A stretch of DNA of 64,000 nt from Rhodospirillaceae bacterium (GTDB lineage Bacteria; Pseudomonadota; Alphaproteobacteria; UBA8366; Aestuariispiraceae): assembly GCA_002709955.1 (NCBI GenBank), contig PAQY01000008.1:30472-94471 (forward strand), given 5' to 3'. Below, piece by piece: positions 7,531 through 16,258 of this stretch (the first letter of the stretch is position 1; every line of letters starts with the position of its first letter). The position numbers and the translations under genes were made by a program. Under the pieces are notes generated by a model that had not been told where the DNA came from, ran no database searches, and saw only the letters and a program-made list of their open reading frames with translations.

Positions 7531-9717
7531 ATGGCAGAACCGATCAAGACCAAATACCGCGTCGGAGGAATGGACTGCGCGGCATGTGCGAGCAAGATCG
7601 AGACTGCGGTAAGCCGGATCCCGGGCGTTTCCGAAGTCGGTGCCAGCTATACCGCCGGCACGTTGAACGTGATCCATGACGCGGTTCAGTTCAGCGCCAT
7701 CCAAAGCGCCGTCAAATCGCTGGGCTACAGCATCTCGCTGGACGGTCCCGCACCGCGGGCAGGGGTCGATGAGACCCTTGATCATGGCCGCGAGCACGGT
7801 GCTGGTCACCTCGATCTCGGCGACGGCCCTTGGTGGAGGACACGCAAGGCGATACTTACCCTGGCCTGCGGCCTTGCGCTGATCGTGGCCTATCTGGCCG
7901 GACGGCTTGTGCCCGATACCGGTCATTTCGCATTCCTGGCAGCGCTGCTCGTCGGCTTGATACCGATCGGGCGGCGTGCACTGGCCGGCGCCATGGCTGG
8001 TACGCCGTTCTCCATCGAATCCCTGATGACCATTGCCGCCACCGGAGCTGTCATCATCGGCGCGACCGAGGAAGCGGCGACGGTGGTCTTGCTGTTCCTT
8101 GTCGGTGAACTGCTCGAAGGTGTGGCCGCGGGCCGCGCCCGCGCCAGCATCAAGGGGCTGGCCGATCTGGTGCCCAAAACGGCGCTCCTCGTCGAAGGCG
8201 ATCAGACCCGTGAAGTACCGGCAGCAGGCCTCGCAGTGAACGCGATCGTCATGGTGCGTCCCGGAGACCGGATCCCTGCCGATGGCGACATCGTCGAAGG
8301 GCACAGCGCGATCGACGAATCCCCTGTCACCGGTGAGAGCGTGGCCAAATCCAAGCAGGTGGGCGATCAGGTGTTCGCAGGCACGATCAATACCGATGCC
8401 GTCCTCAAGGTGCGGGTCACGGCGAGCGCGAGCGACAATACCATCGCGCGGGTCGTGCGGCTGGTCGAGGAAGCCCAGGAGAGCAAGGCGCCGACAGCCC
8501 GTTTCATAGATCGTTTCTCGACCTACTACACACCCGGCGTGCTCGTCGTCAGTGCCCTGGTGGCGATTGTACCTCCTCTCCTGTTCGGGCAGGCGTGGAG
8601 CGAATGGGTCTACAAGGGCCTCGCGATCCTGCTGATCGGGTGCCCATGTGCCCTCGTCATCTCGACGCCGGCCGCAATCGCCGCCGCGTTGTCGGCTGGC
8701 GCGCGCCAGGGCCTGCTCCTCAAGGGCGGCGCGGTGCTCGAACGCCTGCGTTCGATTTCGACGGTCGCGCTCGACAAGACCGGAACACTCACCGAAGGCA
8801 AGCCACAGGTGACAGACATCATTGGGGTCGGCCGTTCGCAGAGCAAAGTGCTGTCGCTTGCGGCTGCGCTCGAGACGGGATCGAGCCATCCGCTGGCAAT
8901 TGCAATTCTTGCCAGGGCACAAACCGACAAGGCGCCGATTCCACCCGCTGCATCAGCCGGGGCCATCGCCGGCAAGGGGGTCTCGGGTAAGGTCGGCGGC
9001 GAGGACGTATTCCTTGCATCGCCCGCGGCTGCAGCGGGACGTGCCATGATCGAGCCGGAACTGCAGGCAGTGATCGACGGGTTCAATGACGACGGCAAGA
9101 CCGTTTCCGTTCTCGTTGTCGGTTCAGAAGTCGCCGGCATACTGGCGATACGCGATGAACCTCGTACCGACGCTCAGGCCGGCCTTCATGCGCTCAAGGC
9201 CGCCGGCGTCGGTGTCGTCATGCTGACCGGCGACAACGCGCGGACCGCTCGGGCAATCGGCGCGAAGCTCGGCATCGAGGTTCGGGCCGGCCTGTTGCCC
9301 GAGGACAAACAGCGCATCGTTCGCGAGTTGCAGTCCGAGGGCAAAGTGGTGGCCAAGGTCGGCGACGGTATCAACGACGCTCCGGCGCTGGCGGCGGCAG
9401 ATATCGGCATCGCCATGGGTGGCGGCGCGGACGTCGCGCTGGAAACCGCCGACGCCGCGGTGCTGCATGCTCGCGTGCTCGACATCGCCGGAATGATCGA
9501 CCTGTCCAAGGCGACCATGGCCAACATTTGGCAGAACATCGCGGTCTCCCTTGGTCTCAAGGCCGCCTTTTTCGTGACCACCATCGTGGGTATAACCGGG
9601 CTCTGGCCGGCCATCCTGGCCGATACCGGTGCAACGGTGCTTGTCACCCTCAACGCGATGCGCCTGTTGGGTTGGGGCGTTCGCCGCCTCCCTACCGCCA
9701 CTGCTGCGGCAACCTAG
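7531..9717 (+). CDS. zntA: ZntA/CadA-type heavy-metal P1B-ATPase
   Basis: About 728 residues. An N-terminal HMA domain (GGMDCAACASKIE) is followed by a His-bearing linker and eight helices. The membrane metal site is the CPC motif (IGCPCALVISTP), the phosphorylation site is DKTGTLTEG, and the HP motif of the N-domain is SSHPLA. The hinge is GDGINDAPALAAADIGIAMG. The ending NAMRLLGW matches Zn/Cd/Pb exporters rather than copper pumps. It would export Zn, Cd or Pb to the periplasm. The start at 7531 is preferred because AAGGA lies seven bases before it and earlier ATGs fall in or next to the -10 box. It faces the ZntR-like regulator. Confidence 0.92.
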   Translation: MAEPIKTKYRVGGMDCAACASKIETAVSRIPGVSEVGASYTAGTLNVIHDAVQFSAIQSAVKSLGYSISLDGPAPRAGVDETLDHGREHGAGHLDLGDGPWWRTRKAILTLACGLALIVAYLAGRLVPDTGHFAFLAALLVGLIPIGRRALAGAMAGTPFSIESLMTIAATGAVIIGATEEAATVVLLFLVGELLEGVAAGRARASIKGLADLVPKTALLVEGDQTREVPAAGLAVNAIVMVRPGDRIPADGDIVEGHSAIDESPVTGESVAKSKQVGDQVFAGTINTDAVLKVRVTASASDNTIARVVRLVEEAQESKAPTARFIDRFSTYYTPGVLVVSALVAIVPPLLFGQAWSEWVYKGLAILLIGCPCALVISTPAAIAAALSAGARQGLLLKGGAVLERLRSISTVALDKTGTLTEGKPQVTDIIGVGRSQSKVLSLAAALETGSSHPLAIAILARAQTDKAPIPPAASAGAIAGKGVSGKVGGEDVFLASPAAAAGRAMIEPELQAVIDGFNDDGKTVSVLVVGSEVAGILAIRDEPRTDAQAGLHALKAAGVGVVMLTGDNARTARAIGAKLGIEVRAGLLPEDKQRIVRELQSEGKVVAKVGDGINDAPALAAADIGIAMGGGADVALETADAAVLHARVLDIAGMIDLSKATMANIWQNIAVSLGLKAAFFVTTIVGITGLWPAILADTGATVLVTLNAMRLLGWGVRRLPTATAAAT

Positions 9718-9726
9718 GCATGCTGT

Positions 9727-9753
9727 GACCGCGCTGATCGAGCCAGCGCGGTC
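9727..9753. terminator. Stem-loop between convergent zntA-like and ZIP genes
   Basis: A perfect 10-bp stem, GACCGCGCTG pairing with CAGCGCGGTC around a 7-base loop, sits in the 46-bp gap between two convergent stops. There is no strong T-run on either side. It probably acts as a bidirectional transcript end or RNA-stability hairpin and not a textbook intrinsic terminator. Confidence 0.55.
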
Positions 9754-9763
9754 CGCCAGGGCT

Positions 9764-10942
9764 TCAGACTTTGACCAACATGGCCGTGCCGTACATGAAG
9801 GTGACACCAAAGGCGAGCCCGGCCATGACCGGCCATGATAGCAGAGCTGCTGCCCCGCGGCCGTCGGATCTTGCCAGATAGGCGCCGGCTCCGATCGCTA
9901 GCGCCAGCGCCGACCATTGCGGCGCATAGGCGAGACTTCCGATCCACAGGCCCAGGACGGCCGGGCCGCCGGCAAGCAGGGTCAGCGCCGGGAAGGTCCA
10001 CAGCGGCGGGCGCTTCTTCAGCATCGGCGCGGCAATGTCGATACCCTCGGTGATGTTGTGAATGGTGAAGCCCAGCACGAGGAAGGTGCCAAGCCCGGCC
10101 GCCCCGGCGGCGAAGGCGGCGCCGATCGCCAGTCCTTCGCCGAGGTTATGCAGGCCGATCCCGAGAGCGATGAAGGTTGCAAGCGTCAGCCCGGCCGGCG
10201 TGCCGCCACGACGCCCGGCGGCTATGAGCAACAGAAAGCTCGCCGCCGCCGCAAGCGCCACCATGGCTTGCCCCTGGAAGATGGCTGCGGACTCACCGGC
10301 AAGGTCGAAGGCCTCGCCCGCCGCGTCGATCATCAGGAAGGCGAGCAGACCGACCGTCATGGCGAGCAGGAAATTCATGCCGTTGCGGCCGACGCCGCGC
10401 AACGCCGGATAGAACATCAACCCGATGGCCACCGGCACGATCCCGACGATCACCCCCAGGAGTGCCTGGGCGCTCAACATCGACACGCTGCTGACCGGTG
10501 TCGGAACCGCAACGGCGATCTCGTGCTCGAATGTGGCGCCCGTGTTGGTGATGATCTTGAACGCGTGTGCTTCACCGAGAACCCATGGATAGGGCAAACG
10601 GATCCAGGCAGTAGCACCACGGGCGAGCGGACCTGACGGTTCCTGCGCGAACTGCCAGTAGGCATCGTCAACGAGAACCTGGGCGATCGTCATCGGCTCT
10701 GACCCGCCCGCGCGAACGAGGATCTCGATGCCATCCGACGAAAGGACCGTCCTTTCGAAGGTGAGGTTTTCGACGGGTGGCGCGCCGTTGTCGAAGGTTC
10801 GCAAAGGATTGGCGGTGACGAGCCAGGTAATCGCGAGCGCGAGCACGGCGAGCGGGAGGATCAGCCAAGCCAGTGCCACGCGTGAGGGTTGCGGCACGCT
10901 GGGAGCCGCTGTGATCGTCTGGGTTGATGACACGTCGTTCAT
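9764..10942 (-). CDS. ZIP-family metal transporter with N-terminal ectodomain
   Basis: A 392-residue protein. The C-terminal 250 residues are a ZIP-type transporter with both metal-site helices recognisable: HNLGEGLAIGAA and HNITEGIDIAAP, the conserved HN-x-EG pattern of helices 4 and 5. Before this lies a helix (LAWLILPLAVLALAITWLV) and then about 110 residues predicted outside the membrane with a beta-rich, soluble character. Such an ectodomain is not present in minimal ZIP proteins. The start overlaps the multicopper oxidase stop (ATGA), so oxidase and transporter are translationally coupled. Metal uptake or redistribution is likely, but the ion is unknown. It is convergent with the Zn ATPase. 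Confidence 0.82.
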   Translation of the reverse strand: MNDVSSTQTITAAPSVPQPSRVALAWLILPLAVLALAITWLVTANPLRTFDNGAPPVENLTFERTVLSSDGIEILVRAGGSEPMTIAQVLVDDAYWQFAQEPSGPLARGATAWIRLPYPWVLGEAHAFKIITNTGATFEHEIAVAVPTPVSSVSMLSAQALLGVIVGIVPVAIGLMFYPALRGVGRNGMNFLLAMTVGLLAFLMIDAAGEAFDLAGESAAIFQGQAMVALAAAASFLLLIAAGRRGGTPAGLTLATFIALGIGLHNLGEGLAIGAAFAAGAAGLGTFLVLGFTIHNITEGIDIAAPMLKKRPPLWTFPALTLLAGGPAVLGLWIGSLAYAPQWSALALAIGAGAYLARSDGRGAAALLSWPVMAGLAFGVTFMYGTAMLVKV

Positions 10943-12081
10943 GCGACCTGCTCCACAACTTCGAACATGCTCATCCAGCCGAGCTCGGCGAACTCCGACT
11001 GGTGGGCATGGAACATGTAAAGACCCGGCTCATGGTCCTTGAACGAGAATTCCAAGATGCCGCGCTGTCCCTGGCACTGCGTGATCAGATCGACCGTCCT
11101 GGAAGTCGGCGTGAGTGTAGTGCCTTGGTCGAAATAGTCGAAAAAGTTCCCGTGCAGATGGAACGAATTGATCGGGTCGAACTCGACCGCGTTGGCGAGA
11201 TAAATGCGCACCGGTTTGTCGCGCAGGATGCGGATCGGCCGCTTCGTATAGGCATGCGCGACGGTGTTGACGGCATAAACCTCGTTTTCGTCGTCGAAGT
11301 TCGTGTCGAAGGCATTCATCACCATGGCGAGTTCCTGCCAGCCGGCATTCTCCGGGGTGCCGAGCAGGCGTGAGCGAGCAACATCGGCATGCTCGGCATG
11401 GCGTGCCGGGTCGGGATCGACAACGAAAAGCCCGTAGAGCCCCTTGTGGATATGCCGTTTCAGCGGCAGCGCGTGACAGTGATAGAAATGGCAGCCGAAC
11501 GGCTTGGCATCGAACTCATAGACGAACTCCTCGCCCGGATTGACCACACCAGCGCCGGGGACACCGTCCATGCGCGCGGAGTGGATGCCGTGAAAATGGA
11601 TCGAATGGGGCTGCGAGTCGTAATTGCGGAAGACGATCTTTCGCCTTTCACCTTCGGTTGCTCTCAGCGCCGGGCCGGGCACCTTGCCATTGTAGGTCCA
11701 GGCCGGAAACATGACGCCGGGCGCGATCTCGATTTCTTTGTCGACGGCTTCCATGACGAAGGTGTGTTGTGTCCGCCCATCGGGAAGATCGGAAACGGTT
11801 CCGGTCTCCCACTCTGTCAGCATCTTCGACGTGTCGAACCCGTTCCGCGTCTCATCGACGTCGCCGACCGTCATCATCGCGCCGTGGCTGGATCCGTGAC
11901 CGGACTGATGGCCCGAACCTGCCATCCCTTGATGCGGCTTGCCGCCGGCATATCCGGGTTAATTGACCTCCTGCGCACTGCCCACCGCGGCGACAGCGGA
12001 CCCGCCTGCGGCCGCAAGGCCCGCTCCCATAACCATACGCCGGCTCAATCGTGTTCGCAGCCAGTCGGAAATCTCGAGCAT
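10939..12081 (-). pseudogene. Two-domain multicopper oxidase with in-frame stop after Tat signal
   Basis: The mature part (from the ATG at 11925) has the multicopper oxidase copper ligands: HFHGIH, FYHCHALPLKRHIHKGL, SFHLHGNFFDY and MFHAHQSEFAELGWM. It is a short, two-cupredoxin-domain laccase-like enzyme. Reading the same frame upstream gives a convincing Tat signal peptide from ATG 12081 (SRRMVMGAGLAAAGG, cleavage near AVGSA), then QEVN, a TAA at 11959-11961, and the frame continues into the mature protein. A CAA-to-TAA change would explain it. Unless the stop is a sequence error, export of the enzyme is lost. A cytosolic product from 11925 remains possible. It is coupled to the ZIP gene by ATGA. 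Confidence 0.8.
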
Positions 12082-12088
12082 TCAACGT

Positions 12089-12123
12089 TCCTGCAATTGA
12101 GAATTATTTGGAATTTTGCAGGA
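12089..12123. promoter_or_regulatory. Inverted repeat upstream of the multicopper oxidase
   Basis: TCCTGCAA (12089-12096) is repeated in inverse as TTGCAGGA (12116-12123), separated by 19 bases of AT-rich sequence. It lies just upstream of the Tat-signal start at 12081. The spacing resembles a dimeric operator. No regulator for it is evident nearby, so this is a candidate only. Confidence 0.35.
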
Positions 12124-12264
12124 GCTATAATTTGAAGCAACGACTAAGATTATTGAAGCCAAGCCTCGTCGCTGCGCGGACTGCGGACGAAGCTCCGGCT
12201 GGCGTGTCGGAGGTGATGGAAAAGCGGCGTACCGAGAGAAGGCTGGCCGTGTGGCCGCGTGCCG

Positions 12265-12591
12265 TCAGGCGGGACGCGGCCCCCAGATGATGATCGCCGC
12301 ACCAAGGAGACAAACCGTGGCGCCGGTCACGTCCCAACGATCCGGGCGTTGCGCTTCGACTACCCAGAGCCACAAGAGCGACGCGCCAATATAGAAGCCG
12401 CCATAGGCAGCGTAGGCGCGGCCCGCGAAATCGCTGTCGATGCGTGTCAGCAGCCAGGCAAAGAGAGCAAGGCCGGCCATACCGGGAACGAGCCAGAGCG
12501 GCGAGCGGTCCAGACGCAGCCAGGCCCAGAAGGCGAAGCAGCCGGCAATTTCCGCCAGTGCCGCTCCTATGTAGATTGCAAGTGTCGCCAT
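12265..12591 (-). CDS. YnfA/UPF0060 family small membrane protein
   Basis: 108 residues, the exact usual length of YnfA. Four predicted helices begin [17 protein letters not shown]. The conserved signature of the family is visible ([11 protein letters not shown] near residue 60) and it ends in [10 protein letters not shown]. YnfA proteins are SMR-like inner-membrane proteins implicated in multidrug export, and in metal islands they accompany mercury operons. The start at 12591 overlaps the stop of the merR gene by one base (TGATG), so it is co-transcribed with that regulator. Confidence 0.88.
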   Translation of the reverse strand: MATLAIYIGAALAEIAGCFAFWAWLRLDRSPLWLVPGMAGLALFAWLLTRIDSDFAGRAYAAYGGFYIGASLLWLWVVEAQRPDRWDVTGATVCLLGAAIIIWGPRPA

Positions 12592-13004
12592 CACGATGCC
12601 AGCGCCTCCAGTACCGGGCATTCAGGCACCTCCTCGCCGGAGCACTGCGCGGCGGTCCCCGCCAGCACCTTCTCGATCCGCTTGAGGTCGGCGATCTTGG
12701 CACGGACGTCGGCGAGGTGCCGCTCGGTCCGTTCCTTCACCTCGGCGCAGGTCTGCGTGCCGCCATCGACGAGATCGAGCAGGCCTCGGATCCCATAGAT
12801 GGAAAAGCCGAGTTCGCGAGCGCGCAGGATGAAACGCAGCCGCGAGACGTGGGCTTCGTCATAGACGCGATAGCCGGACGCCGTGCGCGGCGGATCGGGC
12901 ATCATGCCTGTCTTCTCGTAATAGCGGATGGTTTCGAGATTGCAGCCCGTGCGCCTCGCCAGTTCGGCGCGTTGCAATGTCTTCCCGGAAACGTGATCGG
13001 TCAT
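12591..13004 (-). CDS. merR: Mercury-responsive MerR regulator
   Basis: 137 residues. Winged-helix N-terminus ([20 protein letters not shown]), then a dimerisation helix carrying the three cysteines expected of Hg(II) sensors: TCAEVKER, and [10 protein letters not shown] further on. The loop between the last two is one residue shorter than in Tn501 MerR. The start at 13004 is chosen because the track's longer version reads across the operator. It is divergent from merT across a classical mer-type promoter and overlaps ynfA. It represses mer without mercury and activates it with mercury, and likely autoregulates. Confidence 0.9.
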   Translation of the reverse strand: MTDHVSGKTLQRAELARRTGCNLETIRYYEKTGMMPDPPRTASGYRVYDEAHVSRLRFILRARELGFSIYGIRGLLDLVDGGTQTCAEVKERTERHLADVRAKIADLKRIEKVLAGTAAQCSGEEVPECPVLEALAS

Positions 13005-13017
13005 CTCAAAATACCTC

Positions 13018-13048
13018 TTGAGTCTGTAGTTGCTACAGACTGTAGCTT
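13018..13048 (+). promoter_or_regulatory. merT operator/promoter
   Basis: TTGAGT (-35, 13018-13023) and TAGCTT (-10, 13043-13048) are separated by 19 bp. The spacer carries the dyad GTCTGTAG-TTG-CTACAGAC. This is the standard MerR architecture, and it sits between divergent merR and merT. The half-sites differ from those of the second MerR regulon at 15.5 and 17.0 kb. Confidence 0.88.
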
Positions 13049-13078
13049 GCATTCAATTGAACTTCGAGGGAAAACCGC

Positions 13079-13477
13079 ATGAGCGATATGGAAATTGAAA
13101 CAACAATGCCGGACGCGGCGTTGGAAACCAGCGATCGGCGCAAGGGCTGGTTCGCAACCGGCGGCGTCATCGGCGCAATCCTTGCCTCCACCTGCTGCAT
13201 TGCACCGCTCGTGCTGCTGACACTTGGCATATCCGGCGCGTGGATCGGCAACCTCACCGCGCTTGAGCCCTACAAGCCGATTTTCGCGGGCGTGGCGCTC
13301 GTCTTCATCGGGCTCGGCTTCCGACAGGTCTATTTCAAGGCCAAACCAGCCTGTGAGGACGGCTCCTATTGCGCACGGCCTGAATCCGCTCTCATCACCA
13401 AATCCGCCCTGTGGCTCTCGACGGTACTAGTCGTCCTGGCACTGACCATCAATTGGTGGGCGCCGTTTTTCTATTAA
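13079..13477 (+). CDS. merT: Mercuric ion transporter MerT
   Basis: 132 residues, three predicted helices. The vicinal Cys pair in helix 1 (STCCIAPLVLL, about residues 38-39) receives Hg(II) from MerP. The cytoplasmic loop has the second Cys pair (ACEDGSYCARP), which hands it to MerA. The C-terminus ends in NWWAPFFY. It has a slightly long hydrophilic N-terminus compared with Tn501 MerT. It is the first gene of the mer operon, 13 bp before merP. Confidence 0.92.
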   Translation: MSDMEIETTMPDAALETSDRRKGWFATGGVIGAILASTCCIAPLVLLTLGISGAWIGNLTALEPYKPIFAGVALVFIGLGFRQVYFKAKPACEDGSYCARPESALITKSALWLSTVLVVLALTINWWAPFFY

Positions 13478-13490
13478 GGAGAAGACCCCA

Positions 13491-13826
13491 ATGAAATCGA
13501 AGTTCTTTATTACCGCTGGATTGCTTGTTCTGGGCATATCCGGACTACCTCTCGTCGCCACTATCGCGTCGCCGGTCCTTGTTTCAGCGGCTCAGGCTGC
13601 TTCGAGCGAACAGACCGCCACCTTCGATGTGCCGGGTATGACCTGCGCGCTCTGTCCTGTCACGGTGAGAAAGGCAATGGAAAGCGTTGAGGGTGTTCGG
13701 TTGGTGACGGTCGATTTCGATGCCAGGACGGCAACCGTCGTGTTCGATCCGTCCGAGGCGAGCATCGATTCCATCGCGACCGCCTCGGAGAACGCCGGCT
13801 ATCCGGCACATATCGCCGGAGAATGA
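13491..13826 (+). CDS. merP: Periplasmic mercury-binding protein MerP
   Basis: 111 residues. A signal peptide (FFITAGLLVLGISGLPLVATI, ending near AQA) precedes a single HMA fold with the metal motif GMTCALC. The second half matches the beta-alpha-beta-beta-alpha-beta pattern (VRLVTVDFDARTATVVFDP). It scavenges Hg(II) in the periplasm and passes it to MerT/MerF. Co-transcribed with merT (13 bp) and merF (4 bp). Confidence 0.93.
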   Translation: MKSKFFITAGLLVLGISGLPLVATIASPVLVSAAQAASSEQTATFDVPGMTCALCPVTVRKAMESVEGVRLVTVDFDARTATVVFDPSEASIDSIATASENAGYPAHIAGE

Positions 13827-13830
13827 GCCG

Positions 13831-14061
13831 ATGAGCGATCCGTCCCATGTAAGCCTTGGGTTGATCGGTGGAGCGGTTGCGGTGCTGTGCTGCCTTGTTC
13901 CCCTGTTGCTGGTATCAAGCGGCGGCGTCGTGCTCGCCGCCCTGGCTAGCTATCTCGGCTATGTATGGATCGCTCTCCCCATTCTGGTGGCCGGACTGGC
14001 AGCCTACCTTCTGTTACGGCGCGCAAAGCTCCGCAACAATCGCGCTGAAAGGAGCCACTGA
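13831..14061 (+). CDS. merF: MerF-like mercuric ion transporter
   Basis: 76 residues with two transmembrane helices in a hairpin. The first carries a vicinal Cys pair (AVLCCLVPLLL), followed by a short SSGG turn and a second helix ending in a basic tail (LRRAKLRNN). MerF is a minimal Hg(II) importer. The second Cys pair present in classical MerF is not seen here. The start at 13831 is chosen because the track's longer reading extends through merP. The stop overlaps the merA start (TGATG). Confidence 0.82.
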   Translation: MSDPSHVSLGLIGGAVAVLCCLVPLLLVSSGGVVLAALASYLGYVWIALPILVAGLAAYLLLRRAKLRNNRAERSH

Positions 14062-15485
14062 TGAACGATTGCTGCGCGCCGCGAGCTGACCGCACCTACG
14101 ATCTTGCCGTTATCGGGGCTGGTTCAGCAGGCTTTTCCGCCGCGATCACGGCCGTCGGAGAGGGGGCGAAGGTCGCCCTCATCGGGCACGGCACGATCGG
14201 CGGTACCTGTGTCAATGTCGGCTGTGTACCCTCCAAGACCATGATCCGCGCCGCTGAGGCGGTGCATGGCGCAGGCGCTTCGAGTCGGTTTCCGGGGCTT
14301 GCCGGAGAGGCCCATGTCAGCGATTGGCGCGCACTGGTCGCGGCCAAGGACGATCTGGTCGGGACGCTCAGGCAGAAGAAATATATCGACCTGCTGCCCG
14401 AATACGATGGTGTCGCATATCTGGAAGGCGCCGCACGGCTCAATGGTTCGGGCGTGCTGGTGGACGGAAGTCCGATCAGCACCGGCAAGATCATCATCGC
14501 CACGGGTGCATCGCCGGCGATTCCTTCCATCCCCGGCATGGAGCGCGTTCCTTACCTCACCAGCACCACTGCGCTGGAGCTTAAGGAACAGCCGCGCTCG
14601 CTACTGGTCATCGGGGGCGGCTATATAGGCTGCGAACTGGCGCAGATGTTCGCGCGCCTCGGCACCAGGGTGACGCTGGTCACGCGCTCGCGCCTGTTGC
14701 CTGAGGCGGAACCGGAAATTGCCGAGGCGCTTACCGGCTATCTGGTCGGCGAAGGCATCACTGTACGCGCTGGCCTCAGCTATTCCGGGATCAAAAGCGG
14801 TGACGGCGAAATCGCGTTAAGCGTTGACGTGGATGGTCGAATTGAAACGTTAACCGCCGAAAAGGTTCTTGTGACCACTGGGCGCGTACCTAACACCGCC
14901 GACCTTGGTCTTGTCGAAAGTAGTGTGGAATTGGCCCGCAACGGCGGCGTTGTTGTCGATGACCGTATGCGCACCACCCGCGAGGGTGTCTACGCCGCGG
15001 GTGACGTCACCGGGCGCGACCAGTTCGTCCATATGGCTGCTTATGGCGCCAAGCTCGCCGCGAAGAACGCTTTGAACGGCGACAGCCTCATCTATGACAA
15101 TTCCGCCATGCCTTGGGTGGTGTTCACCGATCCACAGGTGGCTGGAGTCGGCTTTTCGGAGAAACAGGCTCGCGAACGCGGTTTCGAGATCAAGACATCG
15201 GTTGCGCCGCTCGATCAGGTGCCGCGCGCGCTGGCCGCCCGCGATACGCGCGGGCTGATCAAGCTAACGGCCGATGCAAAGTCAGATCGGTTGCTGGGAG
15301 CGCAGATTCTCGCTCCTGAAGGTGCGGACAGCATCCAGACCATAGTGCTGGCGATCAAGTATGGAATGACGACCAAGGAACTGGGTGAGACGATCTTTCC
15401 CTATCTCACCACCGTGGAAGGGCTCAAGCTCGCCGCCCAAGGCTTCGACAAGGACGTCGCAAAGCTCTCCTGCTGCGCGGGATGA
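14061..15485 (+). CDS. merA: Mercuric reductase MerA
   Basis: 474 residues. A flavin disulfide reductase that uses NADPH to reduce Hg(II) to volatile Hg(0) in the cytosol. FAD-binding GAGSAG near residue 20, redox-active pair in GGTCVNVGCVPSKT near 50-55, NADPH-binding GGGYIGCELAQMF near 190, and the C-terminal vicinal cysteines (LSCCAG) that receive substrate. No N-terminal HMA (NmerA) domain is present, though the first residues MNDCCAP add another Cys pair. It is the last gene of the merTPFA unit. Confidence 0.95.
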   Translation: MNDCCAPRADRTYDLAVIGAGSAGFSAAITAVGEGAKVALIGHGTIGGTCVNVGCVPSKTMIRAAEAVHGAGASSRFPGLAGEAHVSDWRALVAAKDDLVGTLRQKKYIDLLPEYDGVAYLEGAARLNGSGVLVDGSPISTGKIIIATGASPAIPSIPGMERVPYLTSTTALELKEQPRSLLVIGGGYIGCELAQMFARLGTRVTLVTRSRLLPEAEPEIAEALTGYLVGEGITVRAGLSYSGIKSGDGEIALSVDVDGRIETLTAEKVLVTTGRVPNTADLGLVESSVELARNGGVVVDDRMRTTREGVYAAGDVTGRDQFVHMAAYGAKLAAKNALNGDSLIYDNSAMPWVVFTDPQVAGVGFSEKQARERGFEIKTSVAPLDQVPRALAARDTRGLIKLTADAKSDRLLGAQILAPEGADSIQTIVLAIKYGMTTKELGETIFPYLTTVEGLKLAAQGFDKDVAKLSCCAG

Positions 15486-15531
15486 CAACATTTGATCCGG
15501 TCAAAACTGTCGTGAACCGCCTCTTCAATTG

Positions 15532-15563
15532 TTGACCCCGTACCAATATACGGAGTCTATTGT
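15532..15563 (+). promoter_or_regulatory. MerR-type promoter of the MerR-HMA operon
   Basis: TTGACC (-35, 15532-15537) and TATTGT (-10, 15558-15563) have a 20-bp spacer. The dyad CCGTA-ccaata-TACGG (15538-15553) occupies it. It lies upstream of, and on the same strand as, the MerR-HMA gene, so the regulator should control itself and the CcdA-like gene behind it. The half-sites match those at 16961-16980. Confidence 0.75.
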
Positions 15564-15583
15564 TTATGGGGAGATGAGACAGC

Positions 15584-16258
15584 ATGGCAAGAGCGATGAC
15601 CATAGCCCGCGCCGCCGAACAGGCCGGTGTCGGCGTCGAGACGATCCGGTTTTACGAACGACGAGGATTGATCGAACAGCCATTGCGTCCAAGCGGCGGC
15701 GGCTATCGCCATTATGAACGCGAGACTGTCGAGCGCATCCGCTTCATCCGGCAGGCACAGGAACTCGGATTCTCGTTGTGCGAGATTGCCGAACTCCTGG
15801 CGTTGAAGACGGATCCGAATGCAGACTGTTCTGATGTGCGTATGCAGGCTGTCGCCAAGCGCCAGGATGTGGACGGCAAGATCGCACAATTGGAGGACAT
15901 TCGCTCGGCGCTCGATGTGCTCATCGCCAGATGTCCCGGTGGCGGGGATTTGAGCGCCTGCACGATCATGGACGCGATCAGCGAGCGACCAACGATGAAC
16001 ACTGCGCCTCACCTGGACGATGCGGCATCCAGAACACAATTGGTCAGGACCATCTTCGGGATCGATGGAATGCATTGTGTGGGCTGCGCGCGGACCGTCG
16101 AGGCGCTGCTTGGCGCCGAACCGGGTGTCGGCGAGGCCAGCGTCTCGTTCGAACGCCGGGAAGTTAGCGTCAGTTTTGACAAGGGCATCACGAGCGTCGG
16201 GCGGTTGAGGGAAGCGGCCGCAAAGGCCGGATATCACATCAGCGAAAGCGGGCTATAA
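15584..16258 (+). CDS. MerR-family regulator fused to a C-terminal HMA domain
   Basis: 224 residues. Residues 1-140 are a MerR regulator: DNA-binding IARAAEQAGVGVETIRFYE, a dimer helix with Cys near 82 (ADCSDV), and a metal loop with ARCPGGGDLSAC. After a linker, residues 155-224 form a heavy-metal-associated domain with GMHCVGCARTVE. A tethered HMA could feed metal to the sensor or buffer it. The three-Cys pattern and a CCGTA/TACGG operator resemble mercury MerR systems more than CueR. It overlaps the next gene by one base (TAATG). Regulation of the downstream 17-20 kb operon is inferred from the shared operator. Confidence 0.85.
   Translation: MARAMTIARAAEQAGVGVETIRFYERRGLIEQPLRPSGGGYRHYERETVERIRFIRQAQELGFSLCEIAELLALKTDPNADCSDVRMQAVAKRQDVDGKIAQLEDIRSALDVLIARCPGGGDLSACTIMDAISERPTMNTAPHLDDAASRTQLVRTIFGIDGMHCVGCARTVEALLGAEPGVGEASVSFERREVSVSFDKGITSVGRLREAAAKAGYHISESGL

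Noticed and set aside
7480-8922. 480-residue minus-strand ORF opposite the ZntA-like gene
   Set aside because: Antisense shadow of a clear P-ATPase; Arg/Gly-rich, no domains, a by-product of high GC and codon bias.
9917-10636. 239-residue plus-strand ORF opposite the ZIP gene
   Set aside because: Composition is typical of an antisense frame (Q/R/H-rich); the opposite strand encodes recognised ZIP motifs.
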